64,000 nucleotides of DNA from Marinobacterium halophilum. Lineage in GTDB: Bacteria; Pseudomonadota; Gammaproteobacteria; Pseudomonadales; Balneatricaceae. Position numbers and translations under genes: made by a program. The DNA is taken from positions 1 to 64,000 of the forward strand of contig NZ_PYGI01000008.1 in the NCBI RefSeq assembly GCF_003014615.1, given 5' to 3'. Under the pieces are notes generated by a model, which saw nothing but the letters and a program-made list of their open reading frames with translations, made no database searches and was not told where the DNA came from. The first letter of the stretch is position 1. Every line of letters begins with the position of its first letter. Shown one piece after another: positions 1 through 8,474 of the stretch.

Positions 1-94
1 CAAGCTGATCGTGGTGCTCAACACCATGCTCAAGAACGAGACACGCTGGGGCGAAAATATGGCTTAAATATTTAACTGGACACCACAGTCACTT
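1..94 (+). mobile_element. Right end of an IS110/IS1111-type insertion sequence (partial)
   Basis: The first bases are the tail of a transposase gene, followed by about 27 nt of non-coding sequence that runs up to an integron-type core site at 95-101. The exact IS boundary within 68-94 cannot be fixed from this window. IS110/IS1111 elements lack standard terminal inverted repeats, so the lack of an obvious one is expected. A subgroup (IS1111-attC) is known to insert into integron attC sites, which fits the sequence next to it. Confidence 0.5.
2..67 (+). CDS. IS110/IS1111-family transposase, C-terminal 21 residues only
   Basis: The frame is open from the window edge and stops at TAA 65-67. 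The residues read KLIVVLNTML then KNETRWGENMA, which resembles the conserved C-terminal helix of IS110-family transposases (Transposase_20 region, 'KL..VLN.M.K....W'). Only the tail is visible, so the DEDD catalytic part cannot be assessed. The assignment rests on about 20 residues and on the neighbouring attC-like site, so it is moderate. Confidence 0.5.
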   Translation, partial: KLIVVLNTMLKNETRWGENMA

Positions 95-101
95 GTTAGG
101 C
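95..101 (-). other. Candidate integron attC core site (R''), truncated by the IS
   Basis: On the minus strand this is GCCTAAC, matching the attC R'' consensus RYYYAAC, and it lies 5 nt beyond the stop codon of the orphan gene. The rest of the attC would extend toward position 1, where IS sequence begins, so the site looks cut by the insertion. Confidence 0.45.
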
Positions 102-106
102 ATTTT

Positions 107-1003
107 CTAGGGTGATAATTTATTATTGGCTTCAATTATGTACGTTAAAGGGTGCTGGTTAGTAAATTCTTCAGAGGAGAATTTTGCTTTAGAGAGCTCA
201 AGGGATATTTTACCCACCTCTAGCAAAGCACCTCCAGCGGCCGTTACAGATGCTAGAATTGGCTCTCCAAATAAGACCGAAGAAAATGTGGCACCAGACG
301 TTGCTAGCAATGACTTAGAGTTAATTAGCCCAGATAATACTCCGGTTTTCAAATCAAATCCGTGTTTCCGTGCTGCGCTATTGTAATCTTCTAATGACGA
401 ATAAAAGTGATCTATCAAAAAATCTTTGCTTTTACCCGCGTAGGTTTGATGGAGGTATAGCCTAAGTCTTCTTAGCTTGGCAACACTTTCAGTATCACTC
501 CGAAACTCAAAGATCTGATTCCATTGCGCGTTCTCAGTATTGACAGCTGGAACATTTATCAGCTCAATCAGAATATCTTGAGTATTTTCCATTATGGGAT
601 TATTGGTTATCAATGAATCACCGGGAATTAAAATAGGAGTATCTCTAAATCCCGACTTTCTCATGTATTCATTCAAGCCAGCTCTAAATCCAGCCGAATT
701 GGACAAATAAAAATCTAGGAAGCTGGCTTCAGATTCAAAAAAACCCGAATACTTACCATTTGTCTCTTTTTTATCTTCCCACAACTTCATTGTAGGATAC
801 TCGCCAAAAATATCGTATGTAAATGACAAACCTAGGTCCGTCAGAAATGAAACGACAGTAGAGTCCAATTCTGGGCTTCTGATGTTTGCTGGACAAGGCA
901 CTGTAGATAAAGGAAGCACATCATCGAAGTATAGAGATGCTGTCTTCATCTGATTCTCATCCCCAATACAAATTACTGTATCAGCACTTCTGTACGATTC
1001 CAT
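107..1003 (-). CDS. Hypothetical protein, probable integron cassette gene
   Basis: A 298-residue protein that I do not recognise. ATG 1003 is chosen because a GAGGTGAG Shine-Dalgarno-like stretch precedes it; GTG 1009 is an alternative. No signal peptide is evident. A stretch near residues 245-265 is rich in Ala, Gly, Leu and Val (ASVTAAGGALLEV) and could be a membrane or packing helix. The middle has WNQIFEFRSD followed by KLRRLRLYL, a pattern I associate with uncharacterised proteins but cannot tie to a function. The gene is clearly more AT-rich than everything from clpB onward, has almost no flanking DNA, and lies between inverted GTTAGGC/GCCTAAC core sites. This points to acquisition as an integron cassette. 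Confidence 0.7.
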   Translation of the reverse strand: MESYRSADTVICIGDENQMKTASLYFDDVLPLSTVPCPANIRSPELDSTVVSFLTDLGLSFTYDIFGEYPTMKLWEDKKETNGKYSGFFESEASFLDFYLSNSAGFRAGLNEYMRKSGFRDTPILIPGDSLITNNPIMENTQDILIELINVPAVNTENAQWNQIFEFRSDTESVAKLRRLRLYLHQTYAGKSKDFLIDHFYSSLEDYNSAARKHGFDLKTGVLSGLINSKSLLATSGATFSSVLFGEPILASVTAAGGALLEVGKISLELSKAKFSSEEFTNQHPLTYIIEANNKLSP

Positions 1004-1039
1004 TCTCACCTCATACTAATCATCGAATATCTGTGGACT

Positions 1040-1046
1040 GCCTAAC
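1040..1046 (-). other. Candidate integron core site (GTTRRRY) at the 5' end of the cassette
   Basis: On the minus strand this is GTTAGGC, the R' core where integron integrase cuts (G^TTRRRY). It lies 37 nt upstream of the orphan gene's ATG, as expected for a cassette's 5' boundary. With the inverted copy at 95-101 it delimits a one-gene unit of about 945 bp. Confidence 0.45.
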
Positions 1047-1053
1047 AGTCTGT

Positions 1054-1076
1054 TTATGAGGTCTCCGACCTCATAA
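1054..1076. repeat. Perfect inverted repeat, attC-like hairpin arm
   Basis: TTATGAGGTC, a 3-nt spacer and GACCTCATAA form a perfect 10-bp stem just outside the GTTAGGC core. It could be the central part of a short, degenerate attC from a neighbouring cassette: on the minus strand the far side reads CTCTAAT, an imperfect RYYYAAC. No T-run follows on either strand, so it is not a terminator. Confidence 0.4.
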
Positions 1077-1408
1077 TAATTATTAGAGGGTATACCTTTT
1101 AATTCCTGACACCATCAATTAACCAATTGATAGTTAAGGATTTAATTTTCAGGGCATTAATAAAAAGGTAAATCCGCTCGACAGAGCCGTGCTCAGCGGG
1201 TACGGCCATCGAAGCTGGCCATGAAGGCATAAGAGGTGAAACTTGGCGGGGTATAACCATCCCTAATACTCCTTCATTACGTGCTGAACTCCACCGTGCT
1301 TTCACCTGAGATTGCACGGTACTCCCTGTCATCCATTACCAACACTATAACCAGCCCCGCCTCGGCTGACTACACAACCTAAGTAAAATCCCCAACGCCT
1401 GAATTCAC
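1077..1408. other. Non-coding stretch, no supportable gene
   Basis: About 330 bp between the cassette hairpin and the clpB terminator. The left part (to about 1160) is AT-rich and the right part has ordinary composition. One 77-codon open frame exists on the minus strand (1099-1332) but has no recognisable similarity, poor start context and no neighbours. I see no tRNA, terminator or promoter here. It may be the scar of older mobile DNA. Confidence 0.5.
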
Positions 1409-1444
1409 AAAAAAAAAGCCCACCGATTGCTCGGCAGGCTTTTC
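1409..1444 (-). terminator. Rho-independent terminator after clpB
   Basis: On the minus strand GCCTGCCGA, GCAA loop and TCGGTGGGC (two G-T wobbles) are flanked by an A-run and followed by a long T-run. It lies 28 nt beyond the clpB stop. Confidence 0.9.
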
Positions 1445-1472
1445 TCTCAGAGTGGATCAGGCAACCAGGGCG

Positions 1473-4049
1473 TTACTTGAACGTAAACTCCCCGGCTTCC
1501 ACATCGACCACAATCTCTTTGCCCGGCTCGTACTCGCCAGCCAACAGTCGCTGCGCCAGCGCGTTTTCGATCCATTGCTGAATCGCACGCTTGAGCGGAC
1601 GGGCACCGTAGATCGGCTCGAAGCCCACATCCACCAGCTTGTCCATGGCGGTGCTGGTCAGCTTGATGGTCAGGTCGCGTTCGGCCAGACGCTTGCGCAG
1701 GCGGTCCAGCTGGATCTCGGCGATACCGGCCACCTGTTCCTTGCGCAGGCTGTGGAATACCACCACCTCGTCGATACGGTTGATCACTTCCGGACGGAAA
1801 TGCGTCCCCACCACTTCCATCACCGCGCGTTTCATCAACTCGTAGTCGTCATCGTCGCTGTAGTTCTGGATCAGGTCCGAACCCAGGTTGGATGTCATCA
1901 CCACGATGGTGTTGCGGAAGTCGACGGTACGGCCTTGGCCATCGGTCAGGCGGCCATCTTCCAGCACCTGCAACAGGATGTTGAATACATCCGGGTGCGC
2001 TTTTTCCACTTCATCCAGCAGCAGCACCGAGTACGGCTTGCGGCGCACGGCTTCGGTCAGGTAGCCGCCCTCTTCGTAACCGACATAGCCCGGAGGCGCA
2101 CCGATCAGGCGAGCCACGGAGTGTTTCTCCATGAACTCGGACATGTCGATCCGCACCATGGCGTCTTCGGTGTCGAACAGGAAGCTGGCCAACGCCTTGC
2201 ACAGTTCGGTTTTACCCACCCCGGTCGGGCCGAGGAACAGGAAGGAACCGTTGGGGCGGTTGGGGTCTGACAACCCGGCACGCGAGCGGCGCACGGCGTT
2301 GGACACGGCCACCACGGCTTCGCTCTGGCCGACGACGCGGTGGTGCAGCGCATCTTCCATGCGCAGCAGTTTCTCGCGCTCGCCTTCCAGCATCTTGCTT
2401 ACCGGAATGCCGGTCCAGCGGGCGACCACTTCGGCCACCTCTTCTTCGGTCACCTTGTTACGCAGCAGCTTGTGCTCTTCAACGGTCTGCTCGCTGCTAT
2501 CGGCAGCCTGCAGCTGTTTTTCCAGCTCAGGGATGCGGCCGTACTGCAGCTCAGACATCTTGGCCAAGTCACCGGCACGGCGTGCCTGCTCCATCTCGAC
2601 ACGCGCCTGATCAAGCTGTTCCTTGATCTGCTGCGAGCCCTGCAGGCTGGCTTTCTCGGCTTTCCACACTTCGTCGAAGTCGGCGTATTCCTTCTCCAGC
2701 TTGGTGATGTTCTGTTCCAGTTCGGCCAGACGCTTGCGTGCGGCGTCGTCTTTCTCTTTCTTCAGCGCCTCGCGTTCCATCTTCAGCTGGATCAGACGGC
2801 GGTCGAGTCGGTCCATCTCTTCCGGCTTGGAGTCCATCTCCATACGGATGCGGGAACCGGCTTCGTCGATCAGGTCGATCGCCTTGTCCGGCAGCTGCCG
2901 GTCGGTGATGTAGCGCTGGCTCAACTTGGCCGCTGCGATAATCGCCGAGTCGGTGATATCGACACCGTGATGGATCTCGTAGCGCTCTTTCAGGCCACGC
3001 AGGATGGCGATGGTGTCTTCTTCGGTCGGCTCATCAACAATGACCTTCTGGAAGCGGCGTTCCAGTGCGGCGTCTTTTTCCACGTACTGGCGGTATTCAT
3101 CCAGCGTGGTGGCACCGACACAGTGCAGTTCACCTCGCGCCAGCGCCGGTTTCAGCATGTTGCCCGCATCCATGGCCCCTTCGCCCTTACCGGCACCGAC
3201 CATGGTGTGCAGTTCGTCAATGAACAGAATGACCTGGCCTTCCTGCTTGGACAGTTCGTTCAGCACCGCTTTCAGGCGCTCTTCAAACTCGCCTCGGAAC
3301 TTGGCACCGGCAATCAGTGAACCCATGTCCAGCGACAGCACTTTCTTGCGCTTGAGGCCTTCGGGCACTTCGCCGTTGACGATGCGCTGCGCCAGCCCTT
3401 CAACGATGGCTGTTTTACCCACGCCAGGCTCGCCGATCAGCACCGGGTTGTTCTTGGTACGGCGCTGCAGCACTTGAATGGTGCGGCGAATCTCGTCGTC
3501 ACGGCCGATCACCGGGTCCAGCTTGCCGGACTCGGCACGTTCGGTCAGGTCGATGCAGTATTTATCCAGCGCCTGACGGGTTTCTTCGGCGTTGGGGTCG
3601 TTCACGCTGTCTCCTCCACGCATGTTGTTGATGGCGTTCTCCAATGCCGGACGGGTCACGCCCGACGCTTTCAGGATCTTGCCGGCGTCGCTCTTGTCTT
3701 CCAGCATGGCCAGCAGGATCAGTTCGCTGGCGATGTACTGGTCGCCGCGCTGCTGCGCCAGCTTGTCGGTCAGGTTGAACAGCCGCGCCATGTTCTGCGA
3801 CAGGCGAATCTCACCGTCGGGGCTGCTCACCACCGGCAGTTTGTCCAGGGCTTCGCCCACCTTGGCGGTCAGGGCCATGCGGTCGGCACCGGCCTGGCGC
3901 AGCAGCGGCGCTACCGAGCCGTTCTGCTGTTGCAGGAAAGCGGCCAGCAGGTGAACCGGCTCCATCATGTTGTGGTCTTTGCCGATCGCCAGCGACTGGG
4001 CATCGGACAGGGCTTCCTGTAAACGGGAAGTAAACTTATCGGGTCGCAT
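1473..4049 (-). CDS. clpB: ATP-dependent disaggregase ClpB (Hsp104 family)
   Basis: A hexameric AAA+ chaperone that, with DnaK/DnaJ/GrpE, threads proteins out of aggregates after heat stress; cytoplasmic. At 858 residues it is the usual length. It has the Clp N-domain (about 1-145), first AAA+ module with GEPGVGKT (about 206), the middle coiled-coil domain (about 410-525), and second AAA+ module with GPTGVGKT (about 605) and GYVGYEEGG pore loop. ATG 4049 is preceded by AGGAG. An internal GTG at codon 149 has its own ribosome binding site. A sigma-32 promoter lies upstream. In relatives clpB follows rluD-pgeF; here three other genes intervene. Confidence 0.98.
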   Translation of the reverse strand: MRPDKFTSRLQEALSDAQSLAIGKDHNMMEPVHLLAAFLQQQNGSVAPLLRQAGADRMALTAKVGEALDKLPVVSSPDGEIRLSQNMARLFNLTDKLAQQRGDQYIASELILLAMLEDKSDAGKILKASGVTRPALENAINNMRGGDSVNDPNAEETRQALDKYCIDLTERAESGKLDPVIGRDDEIRRTIQVLQRRTKNNPVLIGEPGVGKTAIVEGLAQRIVNGEVPEGLKRKKVLSLDMGSLIAGAKFRGEFEERLKAVLNELSKQEGQVILFIDELHTMVGAGKGEGAMDAGNMLKPALARGELHCVGATTLDEYRQYVEKDAALERRFQKVIVDEPTEEDTIAILRGLKERYEIHHGVDITDSAIIAAAKLSQRYITDRQLPDKAIDLIDEAGSRIRMEMDSKPEEMDRLDRRLIQLKMEREALKKEKDDAARKRLAELEQNITKLEKEYADFDEVWKAEKASLQGSQQIKEQLDQARVEMEQARRAGDLAKMSELQYGRIPELEKQLQAADSSEQTVEEHKLLRNKVTEEEVAEVVARWTGIPVSKMLEGEREKLLRMEDALHHRVVGQSEAVVAVSNAVRRSRAGLSDPNRPNGSFLFLGPTGVGKTELCKALASFLFDTEDAMVRIDMSEFMEKHSVARLIGAPPGYVGYEEGGYLTEAVRRKPYSVLLLDEVEKAHPDVFNILLQVLEDGRLTDGQGRTVDFRNTIVVMTSNLGSDLIQNYSDDDDYELMKRAVMEVVGTHFRPEVINRIDEVVVFHSLRKEQVAGIAEIQLDRLRKRLAERDLTIKLTSTAMDKLVDVGFEPIYGARPLKRAIQQWIENALAQRLLAGEYEPGKEIVVDVEAGEFTFK
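3603..3617 (-). promoter_or_regulatory. Internal translation start for the short ClpB isoform
   Basis: Inside clpB the minus strand reads GGAGGAG, five nt, then GTG (3605-3603). The GTG is codon 149 counted from ATG 4049, the same residue (Val149) used in E. coli to start the N-domain-less ClpB (ClpB-beta). A perfect Shine-Dalgarno at this spot, within the codons for GlyGly, supports dual starts here too. Confidence 0.75.
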
Positions 4050-4116
4050 AGACACTCCTGTTGATCTCCGTCAGCACCGGTTATCCGGCGTGCGTGTTGT
4101 CTATATTGGTTGTGTA

Positions 4117-4149
4117 TATAGATAGGGGTGAACGTGGCCGGCTTCAAGA
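4117..4149 (-). promoter_or_regulatory. Sigma-32 (RpoH) heat-shock promoter of clpB
   Basis: The minus strand has CTTGAAG at 4148-4142, 13 nt, then CCCCTATCTA from 4128. This is close to the RpoH consensus CTTGAAA-N11-16-CCCCATNT. It lies about 70-100 nt upstream of the clpB ATG and explains heat induction. Confidence 0.85.
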
Positions 4150-4264
4150 GCCACTGGTCATTAAATCAGCAATTGTTCATATAAAAGTGCGCGTCTTAAT
4201 TCTGTAATAGCACAGGGGTACAACAATGCTTTGTTTTTCGGTAACCCGACACAGGATCAGTGAC

Positions 4265-6184
4265 ATGAATCAGCCCGATCATTTCGACCCCGAAGATCAT
4301 CCGGAACTGGAACAGACCGACTTTGACCGCCTGACCGCCAAGGGCATCAACCGCCGCAACTTCCTGCGCGGCGGTGCCTCGGTGATGGGCCTGTTCCTTG
4401 CTGCCACGCCGCTGGCCCAGGCCGTGGCCGCCGCCACCCAGCCAACGCCCAGCAAGTTGATCGGGTTCAAGGCCGTGGCCGCCAGCACAGCGGATACCTT
4501 TGTGGTGCCGGAAGGTTATGTGGCTCAGCCGCTGATCTCATGGGGTGACCCGATCCTGAAGGGCGCACCGGCATTCGATGAGTCCGGCACCCAGAACGCC
4601 GCCGCACAGGCAGGCCAGTTCGGTGACAACACCGATGGCATGAGCCTGTTCCCGCTGGACCAGGACCGCGCCCTGCTGGCGGTGAATAACGAATATACCA
4701 ACCAGGAATACCTGTTCGCCCATCAGGGCAAGCAGGCCCTGACCGCCGATGAGGTGAAGAAATCGCAGGCCGCACACGGCGTCTCCATTTTCGAGATCCG
4801 CCGCAACGCCAAGGGCGAGTGGCAGCTGGATAGCAACTCCACCTATAACCGCCGTATCACCGCCTATACGCCGATGGACCTGACCGGCCCTGCCGCTGGC
4901 CATGCGCTGATGCAGACCGCTGCCGATCCCAAGGGCACCCGCGCGCTGGGTACGTTCAACAACTGCGCCAACGGGCAAACGCCCTGGGGCACTTACCTGA
5001 CCTGTGAGGAGAACTTCCACAAGTACTTCGCCTCACCGGAAGATGAGTTTGATGTTGAGTTGCCTGCACGTGAGACACGCTACGGCCTCAAGTCCGGCAA
5101 CCGGGATTACCAGTGGTATCGTCACGACGAGCGTTTTGATCTGAGCAAGCACCCAAACGAACCGCACCGCTTCGGCTGGGTAGTGGAGATCGATCCGATG
5201 GACCCGACCGCCACGCCGAAGAAACGCACGGCACTGGGCCGTTTCAAGCATGAGAACGCGGCGCTGACGATTGATCCGTCCGGCCATGTAGTGGTCTATC
5301 TCGGTGATGACGAACGCGGCGAGCATCTGTACAAGTTTGTCTCCAAGGATACCTACAACCCGAATGATCAGGCGGCCAACCGCGATCTGCTGGAAGACGG
5401 CACGCTGTATGTGGCGCGCTTCTCCGCCAACGATGGCGAGATCAAGGGCCAGGGTGAATGGATCGAGCTGAGCCACGGCACCAACGGCCTCACCGCCGCC
5501 AACGGGTTTGCCGATCAGGCCGAAGTGCTGATTTTTGCCCGCGAAGCCGCCACTCAGGTGGGTGCCACCACCATGGACCGCCCGGAATGGGTCGCGGTAC
5601 ATCCAGACAACAAGGCCGTGTTCTGCACCCTGACCAACAACAAGAACCGCGGCAAGGATGGCCAGCCGGTGGGCGGCCCCAACCCGCGTGCCAAGAACAA
5701 CTATGGCCAGATCGTGCGCTGGTGGCCGCACAAGGCCAGCCATGTGGATAACCGCTTTGACTGGGATCTGTTCGCCATCGCCGGTAACCCGACGGTGCAG
5801 GATGGTCTCTATGCCGGCAGCGCCAACATCAACGCCGACAACATGTTCAACAGCCCTGATGGCATCGGCTTTGACGATGCCGGTCGTCTGTGGATCCAGA
5901 CCGACGGCAAGTATTCCAACAGCGGCGAGTTCGCGGGCATGGGCAACAACCAGATGCTCTGCGCCGACCCGGCTACCGGCGAGATCCGTCGCTTCGCCAC
6001 CGGCCCGATCGCCTGCGAAATTACCGGCCTGACCTTCTCACCGGACCAGCGCACCGTCTTCATCGGCGTGCAGCACCCGGGTGAAAAAGGCACACCGTCC
6101 CACTTCCCGGCAGGCGGCAACAGCAAACCGCGCTCCACCATCATGATGGTACAGCGCACGGATGGCGGTGTGATCGGCAGCTGA
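4265..6184 (+). CDS. phoX: PhoX-family alkaline phosphatase, Tat-exported
   Basis: A DUF839/PhoX protein of 639 residues. Known members are monomeric Ca/Fe-dependent phosphatases that release phosphate from organic esters outside the inner membrane. The N-terminus carries a twin-arginine signal (NRRNFLRGG, Arg30-Arg31) and a hydrophobic stretch ending near AQA (about residue 53), so it is exported folded. Conserved blocks include NNCANGQTPWGTYLTCEEN, GRFKHENAAL, ERGEHLYKF and the late MFNSPDGI region. ATG 4265 is preferred (AGGATCAGTGAC upstream); an in-frame ATG 4226 with AGGGG nearby would add 13 residues. I see no convincing Pho box. It is a single gene ending in its own terminator, and separates clpB from its usual neighbours. 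Confidence 0.88.
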   Translation: MNQPDHFDPEDHPELEQTDFDRLTAKGINRRNFLRGGASVMGLFLAATPLAQAVAAATQPTPSKLIGFKAVAASTADTFVVPEGYVAQPLISWGDPILKGAPAFDESGTQNAAAQAGQFGDNTDGMSLFPLDQDRALLAVNNEYTNQEYLFAHQGKQALTADEVKKSQAAHGVSIFEIRRNAKGEWQLDSNSTYNRRITAYTPMDLTGPAAGHALMQTAADPKGTRALGTFNNCANGQTPWGTYLTCEENFHKYFASPEDEFDVELPARETRYGLKSGNRDYQWYRHDERFDLSKHPNEPHRFGWVVEIDPMDPTATPKKRTALGRFKHENAALTIDPSGHVVVYLGDDERGEHLYKFVSKDTYNPNDQAANRDLLEDGTLYVARFSANDGEIKGQGEWIELSHGTNGLTAANGFADQAEVLIFAREAATQVGATTMDRPEWVAVHPDNKAVFCTLTNNKNRGKDGQPVGGPNPRAKNNYGQIVRWWPHKASHVDNRFDWDLFAIAGNPTVQDGLYAGSANINADNMFNSPDGIGFDDAGRLWIQTDGKYSNSGEFAGMGNNQMLCADPATGEIRRFATGPIACEITGLTFSPDQRTVFIGVQHPGEKGTPSHFPAGGNSKPRSTIMMVQRTDGGVIGS

Positions 6185-6208
6185 TACCGCCCCGCCTGCA
6201 TCCACCCG

Positions 6209-6243
6209 AAGGGGCTGCCCGGCTGACGGCGCAGCCCCTTTTT
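6209..6243 (+). terminator. Rho-independent terminator after phoX
   Basis: AAGGGGCTGC and GCAGCCCCTT form a 10-bp stem, followed by T5, 25 nt after the phoX stop. Confidence 0.9.
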
Positions 6244-6362
6244 GCATCTTGTCGATGGTGTTCCCAACCGCGCTTTCATGCCCTATTCAGTCGTGCCGGT
6301 GTTTCATAGGCGGCATCAGCAACGGTCGAACCACGGCCGTGGCAATCGATTAGGAGAAGGGT

Positions 6363-6689
6363 GTGAAGAACGTAATGCGAGCGGTAATGCTCACGGTACT
6401 GCTGCCAACCACCGCCATGGCAGGAGACTTGAGGGTCGATTCGGCAATGGGAGGCGCACTCGGCGGCGCGATTGGCGGTGCATTGGGGGCGGAACTGGGC
6501 GGCCGTGATGGTGCCATTATCGGTTCCGGCGTCGGTGCAGCCATCGGCACGTCGGTCAATACCCGGGAACACCGCGATGACCGTCACCAGGATGATCGGC
6601 GCTACCGCCGCCACGATGACCATCACCGGGACCGCCGCCACAACGCAACGTTCTGCCCGCCCGGACAGGCCAAGAAGGGTCGCTGCTGA
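6363..6689 (+). CDS. Small exported glycine-zipper protein
   Basis: A 108-residue protein of unknown role. GTG 6363 is chosen because AGGAG lies six nt upstream. The first 20 residues are a signal peptide (KNVMRAVMLTVLLPTTAMA, cleavage before GD). Residues about 28-62 are a glycine zipper (GGALGGAIGGALGAELGG, then GAIIGSGVGAAIG), which in other proteins makes a membrane-inserting hairpin. The tail is very rich in Arg, His and Asp and ends in FCPPGQAKKGRC with two cysteines. The combination suggests an envelope protein, possibly metal-binding at the His/Asp-rich tail, which is inference only. Confidence 0.75.
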   Translation: MKNVMRAVMLTVLLPTTAMAGDLRVDSAMGGALGGAIGGALGAELGGRDGAIIGSGVGAAIGTSVNTREHRDDRHQDDRRYRRHDDHHRDRRHNATFCPPGQAKKGRC

Positions 6690-6793
6690 GCCACCGCGTA
6701 GAGATGCGCCAGCCAGCCCAGATCAGTAGCAATACGGGCGATACGGGGTAATATGTAAAACTGCTTGCCATTAACAGCATACAAGGAGCTTAC

Positions 6794-8422
6794 ATGCTGT
6801 CTGCCCTCGCCCGTTCCATGCGCATCAAGTTGGTACTGTCTACGCTGGTCTCCAGTAGTCTGCTGGTGATTGTGCTCATTATGGCCCTGATTCACCTTGA
6901 TCGCAGCGAAACCCGCTTTCTTGGTTATATTGACCACGATGCGCGCGCCATGTCATTGCTGCAAAGTGCCTTGGCAGACGGTTTGCTATCGGGTATTGCG
7001 ATCCGTAACAAGGTATTCAATCCTGCATTAACACAGACCCGTAAGGTCACCGAAGGCGCTATTGGTCGGGTGGATGCTGCCTTGGCCGATCTGAAACAGC
7101 TGTACCAGGATCAACCGGCAATGGCAGCTGAGCTACAGACCCTAGCCACCGCTTGGCAACAGAATCGTGCAGAAAAGCTGCAAGTACTTGAACTGGCCGA
7201 GCAGGGCCGCCTGGAAGTGGCAAGTACTCATCTGATGGAAGTTGAACACAAAGGCTGGTTTGCCATTCGTAACGGTTTGCAGGCCCTGATGGCCCAACAG
7301 GATGAGATCCGAGAAACAACGCGAACCGATGTACTGGCAGGCAGTCAGGCAGCCTTGTGGCAAACATTGATGCTGACAGTATTGGCACTGATTTGCAGCC
7401 TGCTGCTCACCGGCTGGCTCAGTGGCAAACTGTCACAAGGGGTACGGCAAGCCTTGGCGGCCATGCAACAAATTGCCGGTGCTGATGCCGACCTTAGTCA
7501 CCGACTCAATGTCAGCTCCCGCGATGAAGTCGGGCAGTTTGCGGCCAGTTTCAATCTATTCATGGACCAGTTGCAACAGCTGGTTACGGAGATCCGCACA
7601 ACCGCCACGCAGCTTAACCAGGGGGTTGAACAACTGGGGCAGGCCAGCGCCTCTTCCATGAACAGCATTCATAAGCAACGTAAGCAGACTGAACTGGCTG
7701 CAACAGCAATGAACCAGATGAGTTGTAGTGTGCAAGAGGTTGCACAGCATGCAGGGGCAACCGCTGATGCTGGTCATGAGGCGGGCAAGGCATCAACACG
7801 GGGGCAGCATGAAGTCCGTGCCACCCTGAGCGGGATCGAGCAACTGGCCGCCGGTGTAGACGAATCCACCACCGGCATTCGCCAACTGGTCAGCGACAGC
7901 GAACGCGTGAGCAAGGTACTTGATGTCATTATCGACATTGCCGGGCAAACCAACCTGCTGGCCCTGAATGCTGCCATTGAAGCTGCCCGTGCCGGTGAAC
8001 AGGGGCGTGGCTTTGCCGTCGTCGCCGATGAAGTCCGCGCATTGGCCGGTCGCACCCACAGCAGCACAGCCGAGATCCGTGGCATTCTGGACCACTGGCG
8101 CAGCAGCATTCAGATTGCCAGTGAACGCATGGAAGCGGTCTCCAAACATTCCACACACACACGCACGCAAGCAAGCCTGACCGGTGAAGCATTGGAGATG
8201 ATTCAGGGAGCAGTAGATCACATCGAGTCCATGACAATTCAGATCGCAAGTGCCGCTGAAGAGCAGTCGCTGGTTGCCGAAGATATCAATCAGCAGTTGG
8301 CCGCCATCGACCAGCTGGCAGAACACAGTGATAAGGCTGCACATGAAACCGCCACTATCGGCCAGGCGCTTCAAGTACAGACACGAGGCTTGCAGACACT
8401 GATCAAACGCTTCCGCATATAG
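6794..8422 (+). CDS. Methyl-accepting chemotaxis protein
   Basis: A 542-residue inner-membrane chemoreceptor that would signal through CheW/CheA. TM1 spans about 12-34, a helical periplasmic sensor about 35-187 (four-helix-bundle type by eye, ligand unknown), TM2 about 188-209, HAMP about 210-262, then the cytoplasmic signalling hairpin. Its tip, [20 protein letters not shown] (residues 385-404), and [10 protein letters not shown] are the MCP hallmark. The C-terminus (LIKRFRI) has no NWETF-like tether for CheR/CheB. AGGAG six nt before ATG 6794 fixes the start. It is convergent with pgeF and no chemotaxis partners are nearby. Confidence 0.93.
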   Translation: MLSALARSMRIKLVLSTLVSSSLLVIVLIMALIHLDRSETRFLGYIDHDARAMSLLQSALADGLLSGIAIRNKVFNPALTQTRKVTEGAIGRVDAALADLKQLYQDQPAMAAELQTLATAWQQNRAEKLQVLELAEQGRLEVASTHLMEVEHKGWFAIRNGLQALMAQQDEIRETTRTDVLAGSQAALWQTLMLTVLALICSLLLTGWLSGKLSQGVRQALAAMQQIAGADADLSHRLNVSSRDEVGQFAASFNLFMDQLQQLVTEIRTTATQLNQGVEQLGQASASSMNSIHKQRKQTELAATAMNQMSCSVQEVAQHAGATADAGHEAGKASTRGQHEVRATLSGIEQLAAGVDESTTGIRQLVSDSERVSKVLDVIIDIAGQTNLLALNAAIEAARAGEQGRGFAVVADEVRALAGRTHSSTAEIRGILDHWRSSIQIASERMEAVSKHSTHTRTQASLTGEALEMIQGAVDHIESMTIQIASAAEEQSLVAEDINQQLAAIDQLAEHSDKAAHETATIGQALQVQTRGLQTLIKRFRI

Positions 8423-8474
8423 CTGATAAACAGGCGCTGCTGAGCCACCGGTTTTCAGCCTGAGCGCGTAGCGA

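Noticed and set aside
1099-1332. 77-codon open frame on the minus strand
   Set aside because: No recognisable similarity, no ribosome binding site, and it lies in mixed-composition DNA that looks like a scar.
2340-3320. Long plus-strand frames across clpB, and similar ones across fusA and rpoC
   Set aside because: Antisense shadows of highly conserved genes with no start signals.
4150-4264. Possible Pho box ahead of phoX (CTGGTCAT and TTGTTCAT)
   Set aside because: The two half-sites are about 19 nt apart instead of the 11-nt period of Pho boxes.
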